Shown one piece after another: positions 1 through 10,589 of a stretch of DNA of 64,000 bases; the first letter of the stretch is position 1, and every line of letters begins with the position of its first letter. Below the pieces are notes generated by a model. That model did no database searches and was not told the origin of the DNA. It saw only the letters and a program-made list of their open reading frames with translations. Source of the DNA: Blastobasis lacticolella (taxonomy: Eukaryota > Arthropoda > Insecta > Lepidoptera > Blastobasidae); contig LR990068.1 of assembly GCA_905147135.1 (NCBI GenBank), positions 2,314,001 through 2,378,000 on the forward strand, read 5' to 3'. The position numbers and the translations under genes were made by a program.

Positions 1-98
1 TGTTATGGGTGCCAGATAACTGATAGACTTATATTTTTAAATACATATAACACCCAGACCCGTAACAGAATATAAAATTCATCATTTCAATTCTCAAA
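1..98 (-). mobile_element. SINE family C (tRNA-Gly-headed), 3' half
   Basis: It matches, in reverse, the TTACGGGTCTGGGTG ... ATCTGGCACCCATAACA part of family C and stops before the tRNA-like head. The window edge cuts it. Confidence 0.7.
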
Positions 99-101
99 TG
101 T

Positions 102-215
102 CTCTTCAGAGGCGGGCAACGCATTGGTGACTCTCCTGGTGTTGCTGATGTCCATAGACGGCGGTGACCACGCACCATCATGTGGCCCGCTAGCTTGTTT
201 GTCTGCCGTATAACA
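102..215 (-). mobile_element. Repeat family E
   Basis: GGCGGGCAACGCATTGGTGA, CTGATGTCCATAGACGGCGG and GTTTGTCTGCCGTATAACAT. Family E is related to family D in its CCTATGGAC.TTGCAA core. Confidence 0.75.
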
Positions 216-472
216 TAAAAAAAATCTGTCCGGTCGGGAATCGAAACCGGGGACCTCTGCGTGGCAGACCGGCTTCGACATTTTTTCCAGACATATCTCC
301 ATTATTAAAGACATTGAAATGTCTATTGCAGCCAAAAAACATTTTCTCATTCATCTTCGATAGTTGCATATTCTTGAAGATAAATTTTAGCGACGTTTTA
401 ATACAGCTTTTGGGTAGAGAAAATGTCGAATGTGAGATGTCACCGCGCGAGAATCGCTCCCCAGTGGCCCTA

Positions 473-616
473 GCACAAGTGTGTCCGCAACAAAGCTCGC
501 GCCGCGAGAGAGCGTTTGTCTCTTTCTCTCAATACTAAGACGAAAGAGATAGCAATACCTATGTCGCGCTTTTTCTCGCTTATCGCGCGCGAGAGCAACT
601 TGTGCTAGGCCTACAG
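473..616. mobile_element. CTAGCACAAG-ended MITE, copy 1
   Basis: CCCTAGCACAAGTGTGTCCG at the left; CGAGAGCAACTTGTGCTAGG at the right. Internal CTCGCGCCGCGAGAGAGCGT and AAGACGAAAGAGATAGCAA. Other copies: 3163-3318, 49713-50200 (split), 50378-50533. Confidence 0.8.
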
Positions 617-638
617 GCGGTTCGCCGGTCTGGTTTTT

Positions 639-800
639 TTAGGTGCCTTTGGTGTCCCACTGCAGGGCAAAGGCCTCTCTCCCTATTTTCCATTTGAACC
701 TATTTGTTGCCAGGTCTCTCCACTCTTTCACATTCGCCTCTAACTCGTCGTGCCATCGTTTTCGAGACCGGCCACGACGTCGACATGAATAATTAAAAAT
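639..800 (-). mobile_element. LINE 3' end: ORF C-terminal fragment
   Basis: The reverse strand encodes a stretch with RKRWHDELEANVKEW and ending REAFALQWDTKGT. This matches the usual C-terminus of insect LINE polyproteins (GRP.RRW.D.L ... GEAFA.QWD). The rest of the element is missing. A second fragment of the same type is at 46650-46770. Confidence 0.7.
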
Positions 801-1475
801 TTTCTTTTTCCACAGGCGCTTGGGCCCCGATTTTTTTTTAAACATGTTTTCCCCTAATGTTCTAATGCGTTTATTACATTTGACTACATTCAGTCGTCCA
901 AATTCAGAAGCAAAAAGTGTGAGAGCCACCGTGGAATGTATTTCTCGTGGAGTAAGGTCCACTTTAGTATCACTTCTTTTAAAAAGCGAAGCGACACGTG
1001 GCATAAGCGATACAAATATGGCCCTTATTCTATGACCAATTTATTCCACTTTGATTTGCTCTCATGCCTTTTGTGTCTGAGTTTAGACGAATGTATTTAG
1101 TCGAATGTAATAAGCGCATAACCTATCTGACATTTTATAACTGTAGGCCCAAACGCATGAAGAAAAATATTAATTTTAATGCGTCGTTTCGCCCCGCGTG
1201 TCTAAATCAGGCCTGAATATTCAAAGAATCTAAATCGAACCTCGCAGCGCTACTAGACAACTTGCCCTGAATTCTTTCCGACATGTAGGCAGTGTGAAGA
1301 GAATGCATGGCAAAAAACAATGACTCCCACAACGCAGCGGTCTCGCTACCGTTCCCTGTCTGTGTCACTGGTCTGTCGACATCGTGACACGCCCAACATC
1401 ATGATGATTTTATACGCGTGCGATGTAAAAATCATTATGGCATCAATATACCGGTTTTGACCCCCCGCGCGAGGG

Positions 1476-1690
1476 TCACTGCAGCCATGTACCAATGACT
1501 CTTATCCGAGTTATGTACATTAGTTGAACGCTAACCGATGCTCGTACGATGAGGGAAATCATCGTGATGAAATCTGCACATGTAGGCGACTGAGTGTGTA
1601 ACCATGATCCAAATTCTAAATCATGGTCAAGGCAAACCCCGGGCCCTCATTCTCTAGAGTACAACAGGGACATTAACGTTAAGATTTTTT
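1476..1690 (+). mobile_element. SINE family A, head lost and middle deleted
   Basis: It shows the core (GTTATGTACATTAGTTGAAC, AAATCATCGTGATGAAATCT) and, after a deletion, ATCATGGTCAAGGC through CAGGGACATTAACGTTAAGA. The B domain between the two ATGATCC blocks is missing. Confidence 0.7.
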
Positions 1691-2447
1691 TTATAAATCG
1701 CCGTCCCGTACTAGGACCCGAGGTCCGGCTCATGCCTGTAATTGCGCTGGCTACCTTATCCTTTAATCCGGAACACAAGTGCAGGCTTGACAGAGTCCTA
1801 TCTCCTGATCCCGTTCCGCCGATCTCATGGTTGGTCCCGCCAGCACGCTGCCACTGTCACTACACCAGGGCCGCAACCTCAAGGTTCAAGATTTGAACCT
1901 ACGCTATTTGACCTACCCACCTATCTCGGTGGATGTATCGCTTTGTGGCGGTGGACTATCTGCTATGTTGTGTTCCTTAAGTGGGAGAGGTTAACCATCA
2001 TTCTACTCTGATGGCCACCACTCGCCAAAGCAACCTCTCGAACGTTGGTCACTTGGAGACTAGCTACCTGGTACTCTACAAAGAAACGGTTATCGGTTTG
2101 GCAGAATTTCCCGTTTAACCAAAATGTCGGTAAGGTCGACACTGTTACTGTTTACTGTTGAATAAAATTGCAAGGGAAAATAGGCCTTGTTGCTTTACGT
2201 ACGAAACGAACCACAAACTTCTATTTATACTTATTATTTTTTAACTTGTGTGATAAATTGATTTCTCACACAAGAACAGAAGACATACATATAACATACA
2301 ATGATTGATTGAACTGCTTAATAATTGATTTCTTGGTCAAGTTTACGTAAACTGTTCAAATTGTTAATAAATGCATTTTTAATTTAGTCTCATCTGTGAA
2401 CGGCTCACCACACTGCACCGATCACCACCATATCGCTAAAAAAATTA

Positions 2448-2535
2448 TCATCTTGGCATTAATGTCCAGGTTGTGGTCTCGCGCACGAGGGCCCGGAGTC
2501 CGCCTTGACCATGATCCAGGATTTGGTGAGCCATT
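2448..2535 (-). mobile_element. SINE family A, 3' fragment
   Basis: It begins TCATCTTGGCATTAATGTCC and runs to CATGATCCAGGATTTGG in reverse. Confidence 0.7.
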
Positions 2536-2927
2536 AACAGGTGAGACTAAGCTAAACATTCATATTAACAATTTGAACAGTGTATGAATGTTAAAATTTA
2601 AATTAACAATTATAATGAATTATACTCGTATAGCTGATATTGATCAACAAACTATTAAAATTACCATCCAAGGGACTCCCTACAATAATTATACCTTGAG
2701 CGATTAATTAGTTTCTTGGTACAGCTTACGTAAACTATCCAAATTAACTTACAAAGGATTTCCTATACTACGGCGTACAAAGTCCCTCGATTTACGTAAC
2801 GTAACTAACACCAACGTCCTTGGAATCGAACTTGAGACTTTATAGAGGTTTCTTTCACAGACCGATCAGCTGGATCGATGTCGCAGAATGTCGGAAAGTC
2901 TTTGAATCGCCCTTGTCCTTACATATA

Positions 2928-3020
2928 TTTTTTATACCACTAAAGTGGCAAACAAGCTTACGGCCTGATGGTAAGCAGTCACCGCAGCGTATGGACGTTT
3001 GCAATACTCTTCGATGTTTT
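2928..3020 (+). mobile_element. Repeat family D
   Basis: TTTTATACCACTAAAGTGGC, AAGCTTACGGCCTGATGGTA and CAGTCACCGCAGCGTATGGA. A LINE 3' UTR follows directly. Confidence 0.75.
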
Positions 3021-3125
3021 TTAGGTTTAGGTTTGTGGCTCCCATTTTCCGTACTTGGACTCAAATTCGGCCCTTTATGACTGAGACCCGGCTATAGTTG
3101 CCAGCCTAGCTCCTTTCCAGAAGTC
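3020..3125 (-). mobile_element. LINE 3' UTR fragment, same family as 18690 and 33031
   Basis: On the reverse strand it shares GGAGCCACAAACCTAAACCT, AATTTGAGTCCAAGTACGG and the CTTCTGGAAAGGAGCTAGGC region with 33031-33254. Its 3' tip is AACCTAAACCTAAA. Confidence 0.65.
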
Positions 3126-3162
3126 CATGCCTCTTCGATATTTTCTGCGATATCTCTCACGC

Positions 3163-3318
3163 CAGTACGGCTAGTACAAGTTGCTCTCGCGCACGATAAG
3201 TAAGGAATAGCGCGACATCGATACTGCTATCTCTTTCATCTTAGTTATGAGAGAAAGAGACAAACGCTCTCTCGCGGCGCGAGCTGTGTCGCGGATACAC
3301 TTGTGATAGCCGTGCTGG
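3163..3318. mobile_element. CTAGCACAAG-type MITE, copy 2
   Basis: CGGCTAGTACAAGTTGCTCT to GATACACTTGTGATAGCCGT, in opposite orientation to copy 1. Confidence 0.78.
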
Positions 3319-3565
3319 TGGACTCGTGAGGCACCTCAGGGATGGCGGGAGGAGGGGTAAAGTTTGAAATTGCCGCGCTCTGCTTTGAGGCCTATGTTCC
3401 CCTAAATGTGGGTATTAGGGCAAGTGTGATGTTATTTTCGGATATTTCAAGGACGAGGAATTCATTTATAGAACAAAAATGTTGGCTTTCCCTACAAAAA
3501 AATAATTGGCTAAACCGGAATCCGCGATGTATATCACGCCAAGCTGCCACGGATGCCCTAGACCA

Positions 3566-3830
3566 GTGGCAGTCATCGTCACAGCCCGTGCCAGTCTACT
3601 GCAGGACTTAGGGCCTCTCCCACGGAAGGGGAGGTTACTGCCATAACCTCCACGCTTGGCAGGCGGGTTGGAGATCGCAGTGTTTAAATATAACAATGGA
3701 AAATGCTGCTGCCCATTTTCCAGACTACGGAGACTCTAGGATATTTTGCCTCGAAAACATTAGTCGCCTTGTACGACACCCACGAGTGTAAGGGGTTGGT
3801 GCTATTCTACTCTGCCGGACACCACACGGC
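3566..3830 (-). mobile_element. Family B retroposon, 14-bp target duplication
   Basis: It runs in reverse from TCATCGTCACAGCCCG (tail) to GCCGGACACCACACGGCCAA (head). AGACCAGTGGCAGT occurs just left (3552-3565) and just right of it (about 3836-3849). Confidence 0.85.
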
Positions 3831-4248
3831 CAACCAGACCAGTGGCAGTTCCCAAAGTAAATTGCGTCTATCATTATGTTTGGGACGTCTTATCAGAGCC
3901 GATCCATTTTCGCTAGCCCACATTGTTTGCGAAAAGGCAGTTATGTATACTGTAGCGGAAGCCCTATACGATTAGTGCGTATCAATAGATTATAACGTAG
4001 TAGGTATACGTAAGACGGTGGATTAGCTAAGGAATGTTGTTATTGGCTTATAGTGATACTCGTGTTTTGACGATACAACTTTGGTAGTGAATTGTGAAAT
4101 GGCTACGGTGGGATACTTGAGGTTCTTAAGTCTGAAAATATTTCCGTATTTATCACCAACATAGTCAACGGAAAGAAAAAATAAATTATGAATTTTCATA
4201 CTAAAACTATTTAGTGTAGTTTTGGTATAACATACTAAAAGTCCGCAG

Positions 4249-4493
4249 TGTGGTGTCCGGCAGAGTAGAATAGCACCAACCCCTTACACTCATGGGTGTC
4301 GTACAAGGCGACTAATCTTTTCGAGGAGATCTAGTCTCCGTAGTCTGAAAAATGGGCAGCAGCATTTTCCATTTTAATATTTACAACACTGCGATTTCCA
4401 ACCCGCCTGCCAAGCGTGGAGATTATGGCAATAACCTGCTCTTTCGTGGAGGTGGCCCTTAGTCCTGCAGTGGACTGTTATGGGCTGTGATGA
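4249..4493 (+). mobile_element. Family B retroposon, full length
   Basis: From TGTGGTGTCCGGCAGAGTAG to GACTGTTATGGGCTGTGATG. Flanks CTAAAAGTCCGCAG and TTAAAAGTGCTCAG are similar and may be a decayed duplication. Confidence 0.85.
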
Positions 4494-4748
4494 TATTAAA
4501 AGTGCTCAGCCGGGGGATGCGAACTTGACAGGACCCAATTTTTTTGTTTTTTCGAAAACCATAAAACGGGACAAAAGCTTTTTGTAAATATCTACTTATA
4601 TCTAAAGTTTATACTAAAAAGTTGTGTGTCGTGTGTTTCACATTTTTCTCGCTGAGGCACCCGTTTTTTTTGGACAGTCTTAGCGAGTAGACCGCCTGGT
4701 ACACACGAACGAAGTCACTGGCCGACACTTAGTATACCTACAATAAAA

Positions 4749-5970
4749 ATAAATTATCTACGTCAAAAAGGCTTTGAACAAAAAGGCTTTCGGAAAAATA
4801 AAACAATAAACATAGCTATTTATGACTTTTTAAACAAAATCTATAGTAGTGTTGATAAACGTGTACGCCTTATATATGGATATGACAAAGGCCTTTGATT
4901 TTGTTAACCATGAGTTATTGCTCCGCAAGCTAGAGTCATATGGTATACGAGGAAATACTTTGAAACTTGTAGAATCATACCTTAGTAACAGAGTACAGAT
5001 CACTATGATAGAGAGAATATGATCTGAGACAAAAACTGAAAAACTGTATGATTCTACGCCTAAACTAGTAAAATATGGAGTGCCACAAGGAAGTGTCCTT
5101 GGCCCATTATTATTCATCATATACATAAACGATATAGTTAATTGCACAAACAGTTCTATGATACTGTTTGCAGACGACTGCACCGTTGTTTGTTATGATG
5201 AAAATAAATTAATTTATAATCTTAAATCGATAGTTGCCTGGCTACAGGCCAATAATCTATATGTAAACCTAGAAAAAACTAAAATAATGAGTTTCAAACA
5301 ACGAATGCCAAGACAATTTCATACAAAAATAATCTTTGATAACATAGAGATACAGGAAGCAGTCTCCACTAAGTTCTTAGGCATGAGTATTGATTCTAAC
5401 CTAAAATGGCAAACACATATAGAGTCAATATCTAAAAAAATTAGTCAATTCTCGTTTGCTCTCCGTAATTTGGCAAAGATTGTTAACCAAGAGTCTGTTC
5501 TCACTGCATATCATGGCTATGTTGTGTCGAGGTTAAGGTATGGCATTATCTTTTGGGGTAATGCCACAAATATCGAACAGGTGTTTATCTTACAAAAGAG
5601 ATGCGTAAGAGCAATAACGGGCATAAAAAGAATGGAAAGCTGCAGACCTTATTTCAAGCAACTCAAACTTCTGACTCTACCATCGCTATACATTTTTGAA
5701 TCCGCAGTTTTTGTAATACGGCACTTTAATCGTTTCTCATTTGTTCAGCGAGCACGACGCTGTGATCAGTTGTGCCTGGAGCCGCAAAGAACCACGCTAT
5801 GTATGAAGAGTGTTCTTACTATGGCACCTAAAATATATAATAAATTGCCTGCCAGTATTAGGGCACATAACAAGGATATCATAATGTTTAAAACTAAACT
5901 TTTTGACTACTTAATTTATAAAAATTACTACAGCTTAGGCGAATTTTTTAATGACTCACTTCGTTGTTAA
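4749..5970 (+). pseudogene. Reverse transcriptase C-terminal part of the LINE, broken twice
   Basis: The intact frame from 5080 encodes 296 residues. PQGSVLGPLLF lies at residues 2-12 and the catalytic FADD at 30-33, followed by a thumb-like and C-terminal region. The same frame reads upstream through the LDMSKAFD-like motif (MDMTKAFDFVNH at about 4876), interrupted by one TGA at 5020. A further stretch (KGFRKNK ... KIYSSVDKR) is in another frame and joins at about 4860, consistent with loss of one GT dinucleotide. Only two lesions in about 1.2 kb suggest a fairly recent copy. The endonuclease domain and ORF1 are absent. In life the enzyme copies element RNA into nicked target DNA. Confidence 0.88.
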
Positions 5971-6201
5971 TTGAATTTTATTGACATGTTAAGTATTTAA
6001 TTAATGATAATTTCTGACATTTCTTTTTTGTTCTATTTTATTTTAACGATTTATTTGTGATAATTAATTAAGTGTACCTACTCTAATTTTATATGGTATG
6101 CCTAAAGGTAGACCACAGCGCTCTAATCTCTATTTATATAAGACCTGCATTTAATGTATAACCTGTGTGTCACAATAAACGTATTTGATTGATTGATTGA
6201 A
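4749..6201 (+). mobile_element. 5'-truncated non-LTR retrotransposon (LINE), CR1/jockey-like, with 3' UTR and TTGA tail
   Basis: The element holds the C-terminal two thirds of a reverse transcriptase, stops at TAA 5968, then has about 230 bp of AT-rich 3' UTR. The tail contains CACAATAAACG and ends in repeated TTGA units at about 6188-6201. The 5' end falls inside the RT domain, the usual outcome of incomplete target-primed reverse transcription. Related direct repeats of about 55-60 bp lie on both sides (about 4708-4765 and 6205-6263). The CAAAAAGGCTTT block occurs twice in a row at the left junction. The clade call (CR1/jockey group) is from RT motifs and is not certain. Confidence 0.85.
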
Positions 6202-6502
6202 AAGTCACTGGCTCTAGTCGGTAGTCCTAGTACACATACAATAAGAAAAATTAACTACGTCAATGCTATTCAATCGTTTAAAGAACAACAGACAATCAGC
6301 CGCCCATTTAATTAACCAAAGGACGAACACAAAGACAGGATGTAGGTTGTAGGCTATGCATTTTATACAATCTCGTATATGTATACTAAACGAGGTGCGT
6401 GATAGACGGATGCGATTATTTTCTTATACAATAGCTCATAGCAACCAATGAGCTGATTGACCTGGTGGTAAACGGTAACAAAAGCCCATAACACCAAGAA
6501 AA

Positions 6503-6710
6503 GTCATCATCTTGGCGTTAATGTCCCGGTTGTGCTCTCGCGCACGAGAGCCCGGGGTCCGCCTTGACCGGATTTGGGAGATCAGATCATTACAGTGGAG
6601 CGACTGCCATCTGACCTCTGTGATCCTGTTACCAGGGGATGACCAGATTGGAGCATGGTTACACATTCAGTTGCCTGAACGTGCAGGTTTCATCACAGTG
6701 TTTTCGGTTT
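6503..6710 (-). mobile_element. SINE family A, 3' two thirds
   Basis: From TCATCATCTTGGCGTTAATG through GGAGCGACTGCCATCTGACC to GAACGTGCAGGTTTCATCAC; the tRNA head is absent. Confidence 0.75.
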
Positions 6711-6961
6711 TGCTGACGATTTCCAATATGGAGTGACGATTTGCAGGTGAGTGCTGGATGTGGCCGAGGATAGGGTGCGTTCATGAAGAAAGGCTTACGT
6801 CCAGCTTCTTTTTGGTCGATACGCTCTTCACAGAGCGGTCGTGGTCGCTATGTTTTGTAAGCGGATGTCACTCTTTTCACGATTTCCTGCCATCTTGACC
6901 TGTTAATCGTCTTCCTGGTACACTCGTGTAAGGGCCCGCCCTAAGCAGATTTTATCTGAGG

Positions 6962-7118
6962 AGCTATTGGCTATTTCAGTGGACAACTGAATTTGACATT
7001 AAAAAGTCTCACTACTCTTAATTTGGTAGACGCTATTGCCAGCGGCCAATGTAGAAGACGTAGTGAAGAATTATCTAGTGTCAAATTCAGTTGCCAACTG
7101 AGTTAGCCAATAGCCCCG
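6962..7118. mobile_element. MITE with about 40-bp inverted ends (GCTATTGGCTA)
   Basis: GCTATTGGCTATTTCAGTGG and ACAACTGAATTTGACA at the left match the complement of TGTCAAATTCAGTTGCCAAC and TGAGTTAGCCAATAGC at the right. No ORF. Confidence 0.75.
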
Positions 7119-7384
7119 AATAGACCCCGCTGGTCGGTCCATCGCATGGGTTATCTTCCGCGCGGTCGGGTACCCTACGTCCACTACGTCCATCAGTGGA
7201 CAAGTATAGCGCAACAGAGTGCATATGGAACAGCTGGATTTGTGGGTAGAAGTGCGCACGCCCAAAGAGCCACCGGCAAGTAAGCTTGCGCATCACCCGG
7301 GAATTAGGTCTGACGCGGTCCGTATGACCGAGAGGTCGATAGGACCCTGGGTGGAGGTGGGTAGTCACACACACACACATCACA

Positions 7385-7612
7385 TCACAGCCCATAACAG
7401 TCCACTGCAGGACTTCGGGCCTCTCCCACGAAAGGGGAGGTCATTGCCATAATCTCCACGCTTGGCAGGCGGGTTGGAGATCGCAGTGCAGTTGATGTAA
7501 ATCTACCCAGAAAGATGCTGCTGCCCACCTTTCGGATTTGTCCCTTAGTCGCCTCTTACGACACCCACGGGAAGAGATGGGGTGGTGCTATTCTTTGAGG
7601 TGGCGGCACCAC
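7385..7612 (-). mobile_element. Family B retroposon
   Basis: TCACAGCCCATAACAGTCCA to GGTGGCGGCACCACAC. GGTGGGTAGTC occurs at both edges (about 7357 and 7625). Confidence 0.85.
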
Positions 7613-7949
7613 ACACCACCTGTGGTGGGTAGTCCCATCCTTCTAAATAGAGAAGTATAGTCCGATGTAGATGAAAAGTCGTCTCCTGCATAAAATATTT
7701 TAACATTCCTCAGCAATTGATAGCTAGAGTTCTACCACATTACGTTAACCGTGAAATTGTACAACACACCAGCGACATTATCTAATCTATTAGCCGTAAC
7801 GGTGTCGTTTACATTGCAACCGTGTGTTAGTGAAAAGGGCCTCTCTTTTGCTATAGTACGATCATTGGAGTGTAAACATTTTGTGGCGTCACAGGCCCAA
7901 TATGGCAGCATGATGTCCAATTTGAAACTAAAATATAGAGAGGTTCATC

Positions 7950-8192
7950 ACACAGCCCATAACAGTCCACTGCAGGACTTAGGGCCTCTCCCACGAAAGG
8001 GGAAGTTATTGCCATGATCTCCACGCTTGGCAGGCGGGTTGGAGATTGCAGTATTATAAATATAACAATGGAAAACGCTACTGCCCATTTTCCAGCATAC
8101 GGAGACTCTAGATCTTTTCCCTCGTAAACATTAGTCGCCTGTACGACACCCACTTGGTGCTATTCTACTCTGCCGGACACCACCCGGCCAAT
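7950..8192 (-). mobile_element. Family B retroposon
   Basis: CATCACACAGCCCATAACAG to GCCGGACACCACCCGGCCA. ATAGAGAGGTT flanks it on both sides (about 7936 and 8192). Its 3' part reads FVGEALSPAVDCYGL and a stop in the element's own sense. Confidence 0.88.
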
Positions 8193-8304
8193 AGAGAGGT
8201 TATTCCAACCAAAAAGATTGGAAAGTTAGCTAGCTCCCTTCATGACTCAGGCAATTTTTTTTTGTTTTTTGATTCCCACCCACCCAAATAATGTTAGTTT
8301 CCGA

Positions 8305-8368
8305 TATAATTTTTTTTATACGAATAAGGTGGCAAACAAGCTTACGGTCTGGTAAGCAGTCACCGAAT
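8305..8368 (+). mobile_element. Repeat family D, 5' piece
   Basis: TTTTTTTATACGAATAAGGT and GGCAAACAAGCTTACGGTCT, then the RTE-like piece. Confidence 0.65.
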
Positions 8369-8520
8369 ATTCTTAGACAGGCAGAGCCAATGGGAGATGA
8401 GGTTGGGAGAGCTAATGGCTTAAGACGTGAGGATGCATGCCGAAGACTGCGCGAAATACAGAGGGAAAACAGAAAAGCGGACCCTAGACGCTATGATGAT
8501 GATGATTCTAACGCCTGATT
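8361..8520 (+). mobile_element. RTE-like LINE 3' end with GATGATGATG tail
   Basis: The frame reads RANGLRREDACRRLREIQREN then RKADP and runs straight into a GATGATGATGATT tail. The ANGL..EDA.DR..WR...R.ADP pattern followed by a TGATGATG tail is the C-terminal signature of RTE-clade ORFs. Only about 120 bp remain. Confidence 0.65.
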
Positions 8521-8599
8521 GCACACAAACTTAGGCGAATCTTATGATGGCACCTTAAGATATTCAAGAACATTTCATCATATATTTAGTAGTATGTCT

Positions 8600-8695
8600 C
8601 TTGTCTGTGGAGCAATCGCCACTCTTCTCTCCTGTCTGCCAACCTCTTCATCTCTTTATTATCCCCGGCGCTCACTTTTTCCATTGAGCATTTAG
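8600..8695 (-). mobile_element. LINE 3' end fragment, same family as 17455-17655
   Basis: On the reverse strand this repeats the GATTATAAAGAGATGAAGAG and GGCAGACAGGAGAGAAGAGT segments found at 17538-17655 and 17930-18047. It is one of three copies of this LINE tail in the window. Confidence 0.7.
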
Positions 8696-8759
8696 GAGTC
8701 ACAAAATCGGTGCCAAAATGTGGAGTAACTCCTTAAAAGAATGGTCTACCTACCCTCTT

Positions 8760-8900
8760 TTTTCTTGCTTATAATCCGTCCTCATGAATTACTCTATCGT
8801 TGAAAACTGCATTAAAATTCGTTGCATAGTTAAAAATATCTAAGACACATACAAGATACACAGGGACAGACGGCGGGAAGCGACTTTGTTTGTTTACAAC
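8760..8900 (+). repeat. Dispersed repeat (AAAATCCGTTGCGTAG ... GGGACAGACGG)
   Basis: TCCTCATGAATTACTCTATC, AAAACTGCATTAAAATTCGT and ACACAGGGACAGACGGCGGG. Copies at 47690-47815 and 50690-50800. Confidence 0.6.
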
Positions 8901-9202
8901 TTAAGACACGTTATTGAAGCCGTTAAAATATAAACAGAGACGAAATAAACACGTCTGAACTAAAGTTGATTCATGGTAACTCGTCAGATCAAAGTGTAAT
9001 ACGGTCTGCGCTAAGGTAATCCATTCAACACTGAATTTAAGCATAATTAACCCAGTATTTTGAATTTTCTATTCAGAATGCGACCCTGTAAAAGTAGGTA
9101 TAAAGTTGAATTTGCTTTAAAACCATTAGTCGGCAACGGGATTGAATGTTTTTTGCTCGTGTTGTGACGAATTTTAAACTTTAACAGTTGTTAAGTGCCT
9201 GG

Positions 9203-9453
9203 CCGTGTGGTGTCCGGCAGAGTAGAATAGCACCAACCCCTTACACTCGTGGGTGTGGTGAGGCGACTAATGTTTTCGAGGCAAAAGATTCAGAGTCTCC
9301 GTAGGCTGGGAAATGGGCAGCAGCGTTTTCCATTGTTACATTTATGACACTGCGACCTCCAACCCGCCTGCCAAGCGTGGAGATTATGTCTATAACCTTC
9401 TCTTGCGTGGGGAGGGCCCTAAGTCCTGCAGTGGACTGTTATGGGCTGTGATA
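9203..9453 (+). mobile_element. Family B retroposon between long direct repeats
   Basis: GCCGTGTGGTGTCCGGCAGA to CTGTTATGGGCTGTGATA. Related repeats of 143 bp (9056-9198) and 124 bp (9452-9575) lie directly on each side. They share TATTTTGAATTTTCT, TTTTTTGCT, ACGAATTTT and GTTGTTAAGTG. Confidence 0.88.
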
Positions 9454-9904
9454 TTTTGAATTTTCTTGTCAGCATGTTGGAGTAACAGTTGCTGCAAAGT
9501 TGAATTTTCTTCAAAGCCGTATAAGTTTTTTGCTTGCGTTGTCACGAATTTTGAACTTTATGAAGTTGTTAAGTGGCTATATAGGTTTTGGCATAGGAGC
9601 TGGTGTCATTTAGTGGTTTGGACCGAAGCCACTGTGTTCGGCTTCGATTTGGTGAATTGGAGTTGTAGGGATTTTGACGCGATTCCAATATAATTTATGA
9701 TAATGTATTACTAGATACGTACATAACGTTTCGCCTTTTTCTCGTAGGGTAGGCAGAGACGACATTGTTCCACTTGCTACGGTTCTCGTACTGGTAGGTT
9801 TTGAGGTTTCAATAACTCTAAAAGTTAATTTATTTTCGTTTATAGTTTCTGGACCGTTTACCTAGTCGATACATAAGTATTTATTTACGATTCTTCTTCT
9901 TCTT

Positions 9905-10180
9905 ATCGAGTCGATGGACTAAACTCTGACTTATACTTTATTCGCCAAGTATTCGGCGACGCATACAGCGTTTGAACTGGCCTCGAACAAGTCCTCCATG
10001 GTACAAGTTTTAGGGCACGCCGAGCATGAAACGAGGTGGTCCATAGTTTGCGGAGATATGCCACAGTCGCACTGAGAACTGTCATTTGTATATCCCCACC
10101 TAAAGAGATTATCTTTACATCGGCCCACCTGGATTCACAGCCAAATCTGTCTTTTCTAATAATAACGGACGAAACGAAAA
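9905..10180 (-). mobile_element. LINE fragment: region after the RT/RNase H domains, with a CDCG motif
   Basis: The reverse-strand frame reads FRWGYTNDSSQCDCGISPQT then MDHLV, matching the K/RWG...CDCG..QT..H stretch near the C-terminus of jockey/I-type LINE polyproteins. No catalytic domain remains. Confidence 0.6.
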
Positions 10181-10424
10181 TTTGAGATGAAATCTTTACT
10201 TCCATAATGATTACGACGTTGTATCCGATGTACACGAGCGTTTTATGTCATCTCTGTCTAAGGGATACTGTTATTTAACTTTACCTAATTCGTCGCCTTA
10301 GTAGCTTTAAAACCGTTCTCTTCTTCCACATTCATCAACCTTTTAATACATGCTTGTCGGTTCAGGGTACTTTTGACCTGACCTCTCCTTATATTATATC
10401 CGATTTAATCGGATTTGACATTCG

Positions 10425-10586
10425 GGCGACTGAACGTGTAACCATGATCCAATCTGGTCAGATTCCCCTGACCCCTGTCAGTTAGGAGGTCAGATGGCAG
10501 TCGCTCCACTGTAATTAAGTACCTGATCTGTCGATCCTAGATCATGGTCAAGACGTAGGGAGTTAACGCCAAGATGATGATGATGA
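10425..10586 (+). mobile_element. SINE family A, 3' half with ATGATGATG tail
   Basis: GGCGACTGAACGTGTAACCA through GGAGTTAACGCCAAGATGAT and further GATGATGACG. Confidence 0.75.
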
Positions 10587-10589
10587 CGT

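Noticed and set aside
5080..5970. Host gene of 296 codons
   Set aside because: PQGSVLGPLLF and FADD motifs, 5' truncation and an upstream frame break show a LINE reverse transcriptase.
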